From NCBI GenBank assembly GCA_032622095.1, contig CP136063.1, positions 67,907,897 to 67,971,896 of the forward strand: a DNA stretch of 64,000 nucleotides. The letters are read 5' to 3'. Positions within the stretch are counted from its first letter, which is position 1; every line of letters begins with the position of its first letter. Origin of the DNA: Siphonodentalium dalli. Taxonomy: Eukaryota; Mollusca; Scaphopoda; Gadilida; Siphonodentaliidae. Position numbers and translations under genes: made by a program. The notes under the pieces are model-generated. The model saw only the letters and a program-made list of their open reading frames with translations. It made no database searches and was not told the DNA's origin. Of this stretch, positions 13,201 to 22,290 are shown piece by piece.

Positions 13201-16200
13201 TCAATTCACATGTGCTAAAATGTGCACTCGTCCCTCTTGTCAAAATGGTTATGAAGACTGTAATTATTGATTCAATATTTGAAGGTTTATTTTGATCCTT
13301 TTCGGTTTCAATTCAATTATGGGCATGTGAAAGTGTGACTACATGTAGACAGACATGTAGGTGTACATGTATGTCCCATTATGACAATTTGTTTGAGAAA
13401 CACCTAACTTGTGATTATATTACAGGGTAAAATTACACCCGTCTTATGAATTGCGGGAGCAAATAAGTGCTCATCAAAAAAATCATTGAACTGAACATGT
13501 ATTCGAACTTGACCTGTATTTTTGGCTGAGTATCACACATACCAACTGGTTCCAAATATAACCAAAACTGGCTTTATCGACAGGAAAAACAAAATGTTAA
13601 TGGATGGACAGACAAACTGATAACATATTACATGGCTGTTTTTTTTCTTCAATCTGGCATATAATAAGCAACATATACTACTGAGATTTCGAACATAAAA
13701 TGACTCACCTATGGAGAGGAGGAATTTTGAAATGTTGTTCGCATACAGGGAACTGGATTGTGTTGGCATTCGACTAGGGAAATCTGTGTATCCTATATGT
13801 GTGACATCGTTGTATTTGTACAGTTCACCAGGTTTCGTTGTTTCAATGTTTCCACCAGTCTCTGCAGCAAGATCGACCACAACAGATCCTGGCTTCATAG
13901 ACTCAATCATTTCCTGGAAGGAAGTCAAACTACTGTGAATGGATTTGAATTTGACAGTATAAATTTCCGTCGAAAAAGGTCATCATTACCAGGGGATTGT
14001 CAATTTGTGGATCGAGGATGATATTTGTCAATCTCTACAGGTCCAACAACACTAGTCCCAGCTTTTGATATCTGTAGGGCTACATACTGGTTTAAATCCA
14101 AACCCCGTTCATGCCTTTCTATAGCGGACTCCCAGATCCAGTGACGGGATTTTTTTTTATATCAATTTTAATCGACTTCATACAAATCAACACAGAATGT
14201 TATATTAATCAAAGAAAGGGAGCCTTGCATATATAAGAGAATTCACTGGCTTACAAGGTCAAGGTAAATTTGCTAAGCCAATGTATTCTCTTGTGTATGC
14301 GAGGCTCCCTATGGGAGACTTGCATATATAAGAGAAATCATTGGCACAGGGTTTTCGCAAAATTTCAGCAAGCTCTAGTCATGGAAGGGTTAATAGCCTA
14401 AAAACCAGATGCAGTTATCTTAAATAAAAATTATGCTGACATGATACATACTTTGGAGATGAGTCGAGGGGCAGGTTTTCCGGGAATGAGAGCAGTTGTG
14501 ATGATGATATCCACTTCTTTACATTGTTTGGCAAATAAGTCCATCTCAGCTTTGATGAATTCAGGAGACATCTCTTTGGCATATCCACCAGTACCTTCTC
14601 CAGATTCCTGCAAAAATACAGCAAAACCACGGCTTAACCCTTTCAGTGCCAAGTCCGATTTTTGTATCAACCCATATACCCTGTGCCAATGCATTCTCTT
14701 ATATATGCGAGTCGACCATAGGTCGCCTCGCATATATAAGAGAATGCATTGGCCTAACAATTTTTCATCATTTGTTATTATTTTTTACAATTTTAATATC
14801 TTTTCCTTATATTCTTTAACAGACATATTTTGTACGTTAAGTGCCAGGGAATCTTATGTTTTTCATGGGCATCAAACTTATTACTATGAATACTTGGTGA
14901 TAGTTTTGAGTTATAACATGCCCTAAGGTTTTATCCAGTTTGTTTTTAAATTTGCCATAGCATGCTAAAGCATACCCAAAAAAATTCAACCCAATTTTTT
15001 TTAGGGCCGATTTTACAGACCATAAATTAGGGCCGATGAGATCGGCCCCTGGCACTGAAAGGGTTAACCCTTTACCCAACAGAACGGCCCTGTGCCAATG
15101 CATTCTCTTATATATGCGAGTCGACCATAGGTCGCCTTGCATATATAAGAGAATGCATTGGCTTAACACATTGGCTTAACACATTAAAAATTATAAAATT
15201 GTTAAAGAATGTAAGAAAAAATGGTAAAAAAAGATTTTTTTTAGGCCAATGCATTCTCTTTTATATGCGAGGCGACCTATGGTCGACTCGCATATATAAG
15301 AGAATGCATTGGCACAGGGCATAACTGTAACTATCACAATGTGGTCAAGGAGCCGGTTCCAATGATATCCATATTTGTATGGTTCTATTGAGACAGACCG
15401 AAGATATTTTAGGCTGTTGAAGCTTTATTTGGCCGGTTTTGGCCGGTTTGTTGGGTAAAGGGTTAAATCAGGACTTATTCTGAGTAGCAATAGTAACAGT
15501 CTACAAAATTTGAACCAATTTCCTGCCTGAAACTTTTCATCTTCACCACACCAGTAAAATCAAAGACAACGTGTCAAGCTTTTATCTTGATAGATAACAC
15601 TGGCAAGAAGAGGGTCTGTTGACGCTGTAAGATCTATTGCATGTGAATGTGATTGTGATGCTATATACAAAGTTACAAACATGTATATATACACAGCCTG
15701 CAGGGTGGGATGAGTTTGGCGAGTTTTGAAAACATCTCTCCTGGAAGACACAACAAATACACCAACACAACAGATGCATAGATTCAGAATGTTTTTTTTA
15801 CTAATTATTTTTTGCCAATTTCTCTTAAAGGTGCCACCAAATAATATGTTGAGTGGTTTTAATATAGAATATTAATTCTTATGGTTGGACCTTGGACAAT
15901 TGTTACTTTGAAAACTTCCATTGTTGTTTATATTAGGGCAGCAACAATGCAGAGGGTTCACAATGCAATTCACAATTTTTCACCTACGATGCGATGCGCA
16001 TCGTGATGCAAACTTAAAAGTTTATGAACCTGATAATTTTCACTCCAGAATGATGAATGATGGACAGCTCTGCACAGTAAATATGTGTACCATGAAGCTA
16101 ATTTTTCTATATTGATGTGTTACTAATAAATTTACAGGACTACTGAAATAAACAGGTTTACAGTCTGATTGTCCCCAAAATTGTTGGTTGAAAGGATGGA

Positions 16201-19200
16201 AATGCTGAGTCAGAGTTCTGTACATAAGTAGGAAGCTGCTGCTACTCATAATTAGATATGTCTAATTTTGGTACGCAGCAAAATATCAGAACTTTTGTAC
16301 CCTGTTGTTACGTCGGGTACATTGGGTACATTTTATAAGCACAAATTTAGAAAACATATTTCCTGAATTACTTTCAGGCCCATGGGTGCACGGGGTACAA
16401 ATGGTTACTTCTGGTTACTTTACCTATTAGTTAATGTTACTAGTACATTTGTTACTTTTTTTTCTTTTTCTTAGAATTCCCAAAAATCCCAAAATTTGCC
16501 ATATATGCTCATACATGTAATATGAATCATGATAACATCCTGCTCAAGCCTGAGTTTAGTATGCCTATCATTTGCAGAATGAGGTCCCCAGAGGGTGAAG
16601 TTAGTGATGCTATCGCGCATAGCGAGCTAGCATCACTAAATTCACCCTCTGGGGATCTCATTCTGCATGGCCTCATCAGCTATGGGAGACATCGACTCAG
16701 ATTGAAGTTCCCAAATGGTGAATTTTGTGATGTAAACCCATTGGGAACCTCGATAATGCAATGTGTCATAATAGACTCTATGTGAGGATGTTCTATAGAA
16801 ATTTGATAATAAAGATACTTTCCAGAGAAGATGAGGCCTAAGCAGAATGAGGTCCCCAGTGGGATCGCATTGCTAAATTCACCCTCTGGGGACCTCATTC
16901 TGCAAATGACAGGCACACTGAACTCAGGCTTGATCCTGCTGATGCAATGCAGAGAAAGAATCGCCATGTATTGAAATCGCAATGCAACATTGCAGCCATG
17001 CTTTATATACATGTATATGTATATACATGTACGTTACCTTCATTTCTACTGTGAGGAATTCAGCACCGAACGACTCGGCCTGCTCTTTGACTGCCGCTCT
17101 TGTGTCAAACACTCTGACTATAGCACCAAGATTTTTGGCGGTCCCACAGGCAGATAATCCAGCAACACCGCCACCTATGACGAGGCATCTAGCTGGGGGC
17201 ACTTTACCAGCTGCAGTTATTTGACCTGTGATAACGAAACAGAATAAACAGAATAATCTCACAATATAACACCATAATATGATGATATGCAAGGAACACA
17301 GAACAACCGCGACATGATGTTAATAAGGACCGTACGAAGAATCATGTACATCGTCATGGAACGATATGCCTATTTAGGCCTAACTAACTTGACTAGAAAT
17401 CAGGGTTTATGGGGACACGGATCCAGTAGGCATTTTATGTTTATCCCATGGTATAGTAATAGTATTTGAAGCGTGTCTGCGTTTAAATGTCTAGTATAGT
17501 GAGGAGAAATCAGTTGTCCAGAGACGACATGACAATTAAGTGCAAAGACAAATGGTATTTTGACGTCATGAAACATATGACATTGTAACTGGTTTTCGTT
17601 AGGCTAACATTTATTTATAACAACAGTTTGTAAATAAATAAATACTTCCAATTATTCATCATCTTATATCAGAAATTGTGAGTAGCATTTTTATTCTTTT
17701 CATCGCTGAATGCACGCTTTTGTGCAACCATGCACTGCTGGAAGTCACGTGATTTTTTCTCTCCAAAAAGTTGGTCTCGTTAAAATTTTCACCTTCACGG
17801 TATACTGTAAATTTTGTGTGACATCACAAGTATGTACACCCGCTTGTTACCTATACACGATCTGAGCTCCACACTTGCGCGCCAAGCGGGGTCGTTATGA
17901 CCATTCCAAGATTATATAGTAAGATAATTCAATTCAAGATTTAGCCATACAAAGAGTAGGCTTGCCACGATTATTTGATTAATCGACTAACCTTCGACAG
18001 ATGTGGTAGTTGACGGTTACTTACTTTCGTCGAGTAATTGCCCAGGGGGGGGGGGGGGGGGGGGGGGGTGGTGGTGTGGGTATGGTTGTTTATTTAAGCA
18101 GTACTATGTGCAAATGCCATGCCTGGAAGTAAAATTTAACAGTGTATGTAGCACAATTTACCACCCGACAGCCTGTTCTCTCACCACTTCTGATGCAGCT
18201 TCCTTTGATGTCACAGCCGAAGTTTGGCGGTCATCTTCAAAGAGTTCGGTGTGTGACATGTTCTCAGTCAGTGGCGGGCTAACAGCATCCTTTGCTTTTA
18301 TGCCGTGTCACGGCCTTGTCATTGTTTATAAATTATGTTTAACTGTGAATTTATGTTCCTATGGATTGGTAATTATCGATCATTATATCCATAATGAACG
18401 ACGTGCATCAGAATGCATCTATATTTCATTTTTCATATCTCATACTGTAAAACATTCACCATTATTGACAAAGTCATGGAATGTTTAAAGTTACTGGACA
18501 GTTATCAGTAACAAGTTTGTGTCGTCACTTATTAGTGCTACATGCATTATATTCTCCAAAGTACAGCAGACACCTAACCCGCGAAATCAAATATATGTCA
18601 AGTGACGTAATCGATACACAATGGGATTCTCTTTAAAACTAACCATAGTCCTTTTTCAAAAAGTATGTGACAGTTCCACACACTTTCAGTGGCACCGCGA
18701 TGCATGCGTGTTCACGGGGAACATTGATTGACTGGACAGATATTTTTAAATATTCTCGTCTGCGGGAATAGCGATGACGTTTACCTGCCGTGCAAATTTG
18801 AGTTTAGGTGGCCGATGATAGGCGGGCGGCTCAGAATGACAAGCCTGCTGACTGACAGTTTATAACTGTGTTCAGTCTGGACGTAAAGAAGTCATTGTAA
18901 TTTTTGCAGTTATCACGTGTTTACCTGGGCCCGTGTAATATGGGCCAAATATATGAACGATTAATCGACTAACCGACGATTATGACGGTCGATTAGTCGA
19001 TTATGAAAACTCATAGTCGTGGCAACCCTAACAAAGAGTAAAATTTAAGATGAGTACCGGCGGCCATGTTTTTTCATCGAAAAATTTTCAAATTTGACAG
19101 CTCCCTTCTAGAGATATATGAATTGTCCCATAACACATACATGTGGTATATACTTGTGAAAATTTATTTGACAGGGACAAAATTATCAAACCAGCACAAA

Positions 19201-21331
19201 CCAATTGGTGCCTGTCATTTTGTCCGGGACAAAATTTTGAGTTATTTCCAAGCATGCGTCATGTACGATTATAAGTCACTCAAGAGTACAGGTAGTCATG
19301 CCTCAAAATATGGTGCCGGATATTCGCAGAATGAGGTCCCCAGAAGGTGAATTTAGTGAAGATATCACACACAGAGGGCTAGCATCACTAAATTCACCCT
19401 CTGGGGACATCATTTTGCTTCGGCCTCATCGTCTCTGGAAAGTATATTTATTATAAAATTAACAACTTTAGTTTCTTTAGAAACATCAGAGAGTTACTTT
19501 CTTTTTTTTAGTTTAGTTTCTCTATATCTCCCAAATTGGCAGACTACACAATGCATAATCGAGGTACCCAATGGGTGCACATCATCAGGCAAACAGTTCG
19601 GCCTGTAGCCCGTGCTAATGGATTGAATTTTTAAATCCAAGATGGCCGCTGGCAGCCATGTTTTTTGCCGAATGATCAATGATGCCAAAATGACTCGTTC
19701 CCATCTACATGTCAATGTCAAGAGCCATGACAAATTTCATAATGATCCGACCAAAGGTACGACCTGTAGCCCATGCCAACGGATTTAGTCGTGCAAAGAG
19801 TAAAATCCAAGATGGCTGCCAGTGGCCATGTTTTATGGCCGAATGACCCCAAAATGACTCGTTCCCATCTACATATCATTGTTAACATCCGTGACAAATG
19901 ATCAGACGAAAGGTACGACCTGTAGCCTGTGCCAAACAATTTAGTCATGCAAAGAATAAAATCCAAGATGGCTGCCAGCGGCCATGTTTTATGGCTGAAC
20001 GACCCCAAAATTATTTGATCCAATCTACATGTCAATATTAACATCCATGAAAAATTTCATGATAATCAGACGAACAGTAGGACCTGTAGCCCGTGCTAAT
20101 GGATTGAATTTTTAAATCCAAGATGGCCACTGGCGGCCATGTTTTTTTTCCAAATGACCCCAAAATGACTCGTTCCCATCTACATGTCAATATCAACAGC
20201 TATGACAAATTTTATAATGATCTGTCCAAAGGTACGACCTGTATCCTGTGCTAAAGGAAATTATTGACGAATCACAGATGCACACATACACGCACACACA
20301 CACGGACGACGGATACCAAGCCATGGCAATAGCTCAAACTTTACTAAGTAAAGTTGAGCTAATAAAAAATAAATAGAATCTATGTGAAGAAGTTTCTATA
20401 GAAATTTTATAATAAAGAAACTTTCCAGAGACGATGAGGCCTGAGCAGAATAAGGTCACCAGAGGGTAAATTTGGTGATGTTAACCCACAATACAGGATA
20501 GCATCACTAAATTCACCCTCTGGGGACCTCATTCTGCAAATGACAGGAAACTTTCCAGAGAAGATGAGGCCTGAGCAGAATGAGGTCCCCAGAGAGTGAA
20601 TTTAGTTATGCTGCCCTGCACAATAGTGAACTAGCATCACCAGATTCACCCTCTGGGGACCTCATTCTGCAAATGACAGGCACACTAAACTCAGGCTTAT
20701 ACTCACCAGCGAAGAATCTTGGGAACTCTCCTGCAGCTTCAACTACAGCTTTGTAACCAGAAATGTTCGCCATAGAACTAAGAGCATCAAACACCTGAGC
20801 TCTACTGATCCTAGGAATGCAGTCCATGGCAAATGCCGTCAAATTCTTAGCGGCTAATGCGTCAATCAACTCCTTATTCTGTGCTGGGTACAGAAAACTT
20901 ATCAGCGTCTGTCCACTTTGAAACTGATCAATTTCTGGTAGTTGTGGTCCGCGAACTTTCAAAATCAAATCAGATTTGAAAATGTCATTTTTGGTTTTTA
21001 TGTTTGCGCCAGCAGCTGCAAAATCGTCATTCATGAATTTAGCTTCCAAGCCAGCATTTTCCTCAATGTTAACATTCCAACCCTTCTTTATGAGAAGTGC
21101 TACAGCTGCCGGGGAAAGAGCCACTCTTTTCTCATTTGGGAATAGTTCTTTGGGGACGCCAATTTGCAGGTTTTTATATGGGACTCCAGAAATAGCTTCT
21201 TTTTCGGTTTGCTTGCAGAAATACAGTGGTGCTGTTTTGAGTCCTCGTGAGCATCTCACGGACAGCTTCTGTACATTGGTACTAATACTGTCGGCCAAGT
21301 AGGCAACACGATGGATTCTTAGCATAGACAT
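1160..21331 (-). CDS. NNT: NAD(P) transhydrogenase, mitochondrial (5' ten coding exons; 3' part off window)
   Basis: NNT sits in the inner mitochondrial membrane and couples inward proton flow to hydride transfer from NADH to NADP+, supplying matrix NADPH. Coding exons on the minus strand: 21331-20707, 17225-17038, 14607-14452, 13913-13709, 13072-13005, 11917-11761, 7802-7731, 6569-6339, 3855-3676, 1267-1160. All junctions are AG/GT and keep phase. About 664 residues are encoded: a basic presequence, the alanine-dehydrogenase-like domain I with signature [20 protein letters not shown], the nucleotide fold with IGGGVAGL, a proline-rich linker, then the first domain II helices ([20 protein letters not shown]). 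The family is about 1,090 residues, so the rest of domain II and the NADP(H)-binding domain III must lie left of position 1. The start ATG has a good context (ACAATG) and an in-frame TAA 15 nt upstream. Identification rests on remembered family sequence; no frameshift or stop was seen. Confidence 0.96.
1349..1678. mobile_element. piggyBac-like MITE, family B1, copy 1
   Basis: Terminal repeat CCCTTTACCCAACA flanked by TTAA at 1345-1348 and 1679-1682, the signature of piggyBac-type transposition. Inside are two 60-70 bp palindromes (CCAATGCATTCTCTTATATA with its complement) and a shared 3' part (GCCGGTTCCAATGATATCCA). NNT intron 9. Confidence 0.85.
1806..2319. mobile_element. Family E inverted-repeat element (8 bp target duplication)
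   Basis: Inverted ends CTAGATCATGCCATGAATCT and complement, with arms of about 150 bp and a central unique part. Flanks GGATGTTT and GTATGTTT match at 7 of 8 bases, an aged 8 bp target duplication. Possibly hAT-related. NNT intron 9. Confidence 0.72.
2816..3266. mobile_element. Family A composite element (hairpin - core - hairpin)
   Basis: About 450 bp with one family A hairpin at each end (2821-2931 and 3140-3245) and a unique core between them. The outer ends read GCCTGTCATTTGCAG and its complement, with ACTAAACTCAGACTTG at the right edge. It lies in NNT intron 9 and shows that the short hairpins are ends of a longer element. Confidence 0.75.
3332..3617. repeat. Dispersed repeat F, copy 1 (mate at 13147-13472)
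   Basis: Shares CCAGGAGACGGGA, GCACTCGTCCCTCTT, TTACACCCGTCTTATGAATT and GCGGGAGCAAATAA-type phrases in the same order with 13147-13472. Both copies lie in NNT introns (9 and 4). No termini recognised. Confidence 0.75.
3676..3855 (-). CDS. NNT: NNT coding exon 9: domain II helices
   Basis: Acceptor TTTTCAG|AG, donor AATCG|GTTAGT. It encodes [20 protein letters not shown], a loop, then [20 protein letters not shown] and [14 protein letters not shown] and [16 protein letters not shown] are family landmarks. No reading frame of this exon is long enough to appear by ORF length alone. Confidence 0.94.
3941..4091. mobile_element. Hairpin MITE, family A, intact with 8 bp target duplication
   Basis: 151 bp, almost wholly palindromic, from CAAGCCTTGAAATAG to its reverse complement. 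The core is GAATGAGGTCCCCAGAGGGT and TAGTGATGCTA. Flanking direct repeats CATTGCCA (3933-3940 and 4092-4099) are an 8 bp target duplication, as made by hAT-type transposases. It lies in NNT intron 8 and serves as the type copy for many relatives here. Confidence 0.88.
4440..5992. mobile_element. 1.55 kb TTAA-flanked element without a transposase
   Basis: Ends CCCTTTGAACC and (complement) CCCGTTGAACC, with TTAA at 4436-4439 and 5993-5996. Internally two related segments repeat (about 4525-4600 and 4889-4965, TAGTCGC.TGGTGTTG.TTATG). Only short chance frames are present. NNT intron 8. Confidence 0.6.
6339..6569 (-). CDS. NNT: NNT coding exon 8: domain II helices
   Basis: Acceptor TTGCAG|GT, donor CCTG|GTAAAT. 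It encodes [37 protein letters not shown], then [20 protein letters not shown] and NMFKRP. The motif SVTNAISG and the helix ending in [12 protein letters not shown] are near-invariant in the family. Confidence 0.96.
6819..7000. repeat. 61-62 bp tandem repeat, about three copies
   Basis: CAACCAATC(A/T)CGTAATC at 6819, 6880 and 6942, with CACAGGTTGTCATGGTG in each unit. NNT intron 7. The rest of the intron (7000-7730) holds diverged GATGGT/AACTCCATTAA phrases and an 18 C run (7429-7446). Confidence 0.8.
7731..7802 (-). CDS. NNT: NNT coding exon 7: first domain II membrane segment
   Basis: A 72 nt exon between TTCCAG|GT and GTTG|GTGAGT, encoding [20 protein letters not shown] then GIV, with split Gly codons on both sides. 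This matches the start of the membrane domain, where the family reads close to [17 protein letters not shown]. It is too short to stand out as an open frame. Confidence 0.93.
8414..11340. mobile_element. Approximately 2.9 kb inverted-repeat element with CGCGTT-rich ends
   Basis: Ends ATACAGATCCTCTCAAAATA and (complement) ATACAGACCTTCTCAAAATA, followed on both sides by many ACCGCGTTG-type words. Inside, a segment of about 370 bp is tandemly duplicated (about 10370-10745 and 10795-11165). No protein with recognisable domains; the 60-90 residue frames look like chance. It fills most of NNT intron 6. Confidence 0.65.
11513..11646. repeat. 63 bp-arm hairpin in NNT intron 6
   Basis: Arms 11513-11575 and 11584-11646 are near-perfect complements with an 8-base loop (GCTGGAGT). 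It starts TACAATCATGTGATC. It may be a TA-flanked MITE; as RNA it would fold into a long duplex. Confidence 0.85.
11761..11917 (-). CDS. NNT: NNT coding exon 6: proline-rich linker and start of domain II
   Basis: Acceptor CTTACAG|GGC, donor CTTG|GTGAGA. It encodes [34 protein letters not shown] and a segment leading into the first predicted helix ([13 protein letters not shown]). The linker between domains I and II has two runs of five prolines. The corresponding mammalian linker is also proline- and charge-rich but lacks such runs as far as I recall. Confidence 0.93.
11918..12640. other. NNT intron 5, AT-rich part
   Basis: Holds a B-type half palindrome next to CCCTTTCATGACGGGAG (about 12330-12400) and a run of TTCTTTAACAATTTTTTACA-like units (12415-12545) also found inside B1 elements. 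No gene. Confidence 0.6.
12640..12992. mobile_element. Cluster of family A hairpins beside NNT exon 5
   Basis: At least three partly overlapping hairpins with the GGTCCCCAGAGGGTGAA core in both orientations. The right edge (CTATTTGCAGGCTTGAATG) stops about 12 bases before the exon 5 donor. Short open frames here translate the repeat and are not genes. Confidence 0.8.
13005..13072 (-). CDS. NNT: NNT coding exon 5: short segment closing domain I
   Basis: Only 68 nt, between TTACAG|GA and GAC|GTAAGT, encoding [20 protein letters not shown] followed by LHD. The sequence [11 protein letters not shown] fits the end of domain I. A hairpin-MITE terminus lies within about 15 bases of the donor (near 12992), the second NNT donor with a MITE at its edge. 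Confidence 0.93.
13147..13472. repeat. Dispersed repeat F, copy 2
   Basis: Direct, diverged copy of 3332-3617 with an added CATGTAG-rich stretch. NNT intron 4, ending about 240 bases from exon 4. Confidence 0.75.
13709..13913 (-). CDS. NNT: NNT coding exon 4: end of the domain I fold
   Basis: Acceptor CTTCCAG|GAA, donor CATAG|GTGAGT. It encodes [20 protein letters not shown], then the highly conserved [27 protein letters not shown] and [13 protein letters not shown]. It matches the alpha-subunit core of transhydrogenases throughout. Confidence 0.95.
14217..14389. mobile_element. Partial B3-type MITE
   Basis: Right end TCATGGAAGGG next to TTAA (14390-14393), with two GCATATATAAGAGAA palindromes. 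The left end is missing or diverged. NNT intron 3. Confidence 0.55.
14452..14607 (-). CDS. NNT: NNT coding exon 3: domain I
   Basis: Exactly 52 codons between TTGCAG|GAA and AAA|GTATGT, beginning [17 protein letters not shown] and ending [14 protein letters not shown]. This is the mobile-loop and Rossmann-partner segment of domain I. It sits in phase 0 at both ends. Confidence 0.95.
14638..15063. mobile_element. piggyBac-like MITE, family B2
   Basis: Termini CCCTTTCAGTGCCAAGTCCG and the related CCCTTTCAGTGCCAGGGGCC (minus strand), flanked by TTAA at 14634-14637 and 15064-15067. It contains one B1-type palindrome near its left end. NNT intron 2, starting only about 27 bases from exon 3. Confidence 0.82.
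15068..15462. mobile_element. piggyBac-like MITE, family B1, copy 2
   Basis: 395 bp, full length, nearly identical to the 51.4 kb copy. TTAA lies at 15064-15067 and 15463-15466. The left TTAA is shared with the neighbouring B2 element (14638-15063), so one inserted into the other's target duplication. NNT intron 2. Confidence 0.88.
15467..16548. other. NNT intron 2, no clear feature
   Basis: Unique-looking sequence without termini or coding frames that I can support. 16300-16440 has GGTACA/GGTTAC-rich phrases. Confidence 0.55.
16549..16935. mobile_element. Family A composite element, inverted copy
   Basis: Begins CAAGCCTGAGTTTAGTATGC and ends in the matching complement (ACTGAACTCAGGCTTG), with the same core as 2816-3266 read in the other direction. 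It lies in NNT intron 2, about 100 bases from exon 2. Confidence 0.78.
17038..17225 (-). CDS. NNT: NNT coding exon 2: NAD(H)-binding Rossmann core
   Basis: The acceptor is ATCACAG|GTCAA and the donor is GAAG|GTAACG. It encodes [20 protein letters not shown] and continues [20 protein letters not shown], then TRAAVKEQ and ends TVEMK. The glycine-rich loop GGGVAG and the Asp at the end of the second strand (VFDTR) are what the family uses for NAD(H). It joins exon 1 through a split Gly codon. Confidence 0.96.
17957..19030. mobile_element. Non-autonomous hAT-like element, 1,074 bp
   Basis: Ends TAGGCTTGCCACGA and (complement) TAGGGTTGCCACGA. A perfect 8 bp target duplication ACAAAGAG flanks it (17949-17956 and 19031-19038). 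Subterminal GATTAATCGACTAACC is repeated inverted at the right end. A run of 24 G (18045-18068) lies inside. No transposase is present. NNT intron 1. A fragment of the same right end lies at 31841-31910. Confidence 0.9.
19313..20698. mobile_element. Family A composite split by a tandem-repeat element; right end abuts the NNT exon 1 donor
   Basis: Family A sequence runs from 19313 to about 19582, is interrupted by a separate tandem element (19583-20365), and resumes to 20698 with two more hairpins (about 20446-20546 and 20572-20685). The final ACTAAACTCAGGCTT ends 8 bases from the exon 1 boundary. It occupies the 5' end of NNT intron 1. Confidence 0.72.
19583..20365. repeat. 155-170 bp tandem array ending in AGTTGAGCTAAT
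   Basis: CCAAGATGGC recurs at 19637, 19807, 19963 and 20118. Each unit also holds CCAAAATGACTCGTTCCCAT and a TACGACCTGTAGCC-type phrase. The array ends in a CA-rich stretch and ACTTTACTAAGTAAAGTTGA. It interrupts a family A composite in NNT intron 1. Confidence 0.85.
20707..21331 (-). CDS. NNT: NNT coding exon 1: presequence and first half of domain I
   Basis: This exon encodes 208 codons plus one base. Residues 1 to about 45 are rich in Arg, Ser and hydrophobic residues with almost no acidic ones, as in a matrix-targeting presequence. Then follow the domain I motifs [26 protein letters not shown] and [10 protein letters not shown], and the end FPRFFAG. The donor is GCTG|GTGAGT. A hairpin MITE ends only 8 intronic bases past this donor. 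Failure to splice would keep the frame open for about 33 MITE-encoded residues before a stop near 20606. Confidence 0.96.
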
Positions 21332-21352
21332 TGTGGCTCTTTGTTAACAGCA

Positions 21353-21375
21353 ACTGAAGAGAGAGGAAAAAAATC
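21353..21375 (-). other. NNT: Probable splice acceptor in the NNT 5' UTR
   Basis: On the minus strand a pyrimidine run (TTTTTTTCCTCTCTCTTCAG) ends at 21354, 22 bases before the NNT start codon. This is a textbook 3' splice site, so the first NNT exon is probably non-coding and lies further right. The promoter is then somewhere between about 21.4 and 39.3 kb. I could not locate the first exon. Confidence 0.6.
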
Positions 21376-21426
21376 AACCTTTTCTTTACTGAATGGAATC
21401 CTCAGTTATAAACAAGAGCAGAACTA

Positions 21427-21574
21427 CAGTAATGCCCTAATTAATCGACTCCATAACCACAGCAGAATTATGGGTAACTTTTCAGGATTTAGTCGGAAAT
21501 ATGGCTTGTTGCCATTCATCGGAAAGTTACCCATAATTCTGCTGTGGTTAAGAGGTCGATTAATTATATTACTG
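21427..21574. mobile_element. Family C MITE near the NNT start
   Basis: 148 bp hairpin beginning TA-CAGTAATGCCCTAATTAA and ending with its complement and TA. Terminal CAGT with TA flanks is typical of Tc1/mariner derivatives. It lies about 95 bases upstream of the NNT start codon, in the likely 5' UTR intron. Confidence 0.8.
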
Positions 21575-21607
21575 TAGGACGTGACTAAATACGCCCATTA
21601 CTAGTAG

Positions 21608-22000
21608 TTGACTTTTAAATTGTTATTAAATCAGGTGATGTTGAAGAAGGGCCGTAATTCATGTAAAATTAACTGGACGAAACCCATATTTAAACTTGGC
21701 CTGTATTTTTTGGCTGAGAAACACTTTGGTTCCGATAAAATACTCCAAACTGGAGCTATCAACCGGAAAGCAAAATGTTATGAAATCAAGCAAATTATAA
21801 GTCCAAAAGGGGCCATAACTCATGTAAAAATAATTGGACGGAACCCATTTTTGAACTTGGAATGTATTTTTACGGTAGCTGGGAAACTACAAACCAACTT
21901 ATTGGTTGGAAAAAAAAATTGTTAATGGACAGACTGTTTACATAATACAAACGTTTTTTCAATCAACAAAAAGGATCAACTTGAGTTGACAAATCTAGTT
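21608..22000. repeat. Degenerate GGGCC(A/G)TAA tandem units
   Basis: Two diverged units of about 165 bp (AAGAAGGGCCGTAATTCATG and CAAAAGGGGCCATAACTCAT). A third fragment of the same family lies at about 13487-13630 in NNT intron 4. Confidence 0.55.
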
Positions 22001-22290
22001 TGATATTAAAGTATTATCATTGTAATATGATGAAAATAGATCAATTAAATTTAAATAGATATTAAATTAATAAAAGTCAACAATGACGTTTAGAAGTTGT
22101 TTTGAGCACTTGATATTTATTTAAAATTTCTGGGCAGAAAAAAAATGCTCTTTGTGCTTTAAATACCATATCAAGAACAAGAGGTGGCATCAGAGATGCT
22201 GTGTCTCGTTTTCGGTGGCTTACCGCCGGTGGCTACCGCCAATTGGTGTGCATCAGTATCGGTAGACTAATTAATACGTAAAATCGAAAA

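Noticed and set aside
14431-15169. Frames containing [20 protein letters not shown] (also at 41650, 43573, 43939)
   Set aside because: They are translations of the B-type palindrome; both strands give the same peptide because the DNA is self-complementary.
18003-18488. 161-residue frame starting in a poly-G run
   Set aside because: It lies inside the hAT-like element and depends on the length of a 24 G homopolymer; no protein features.
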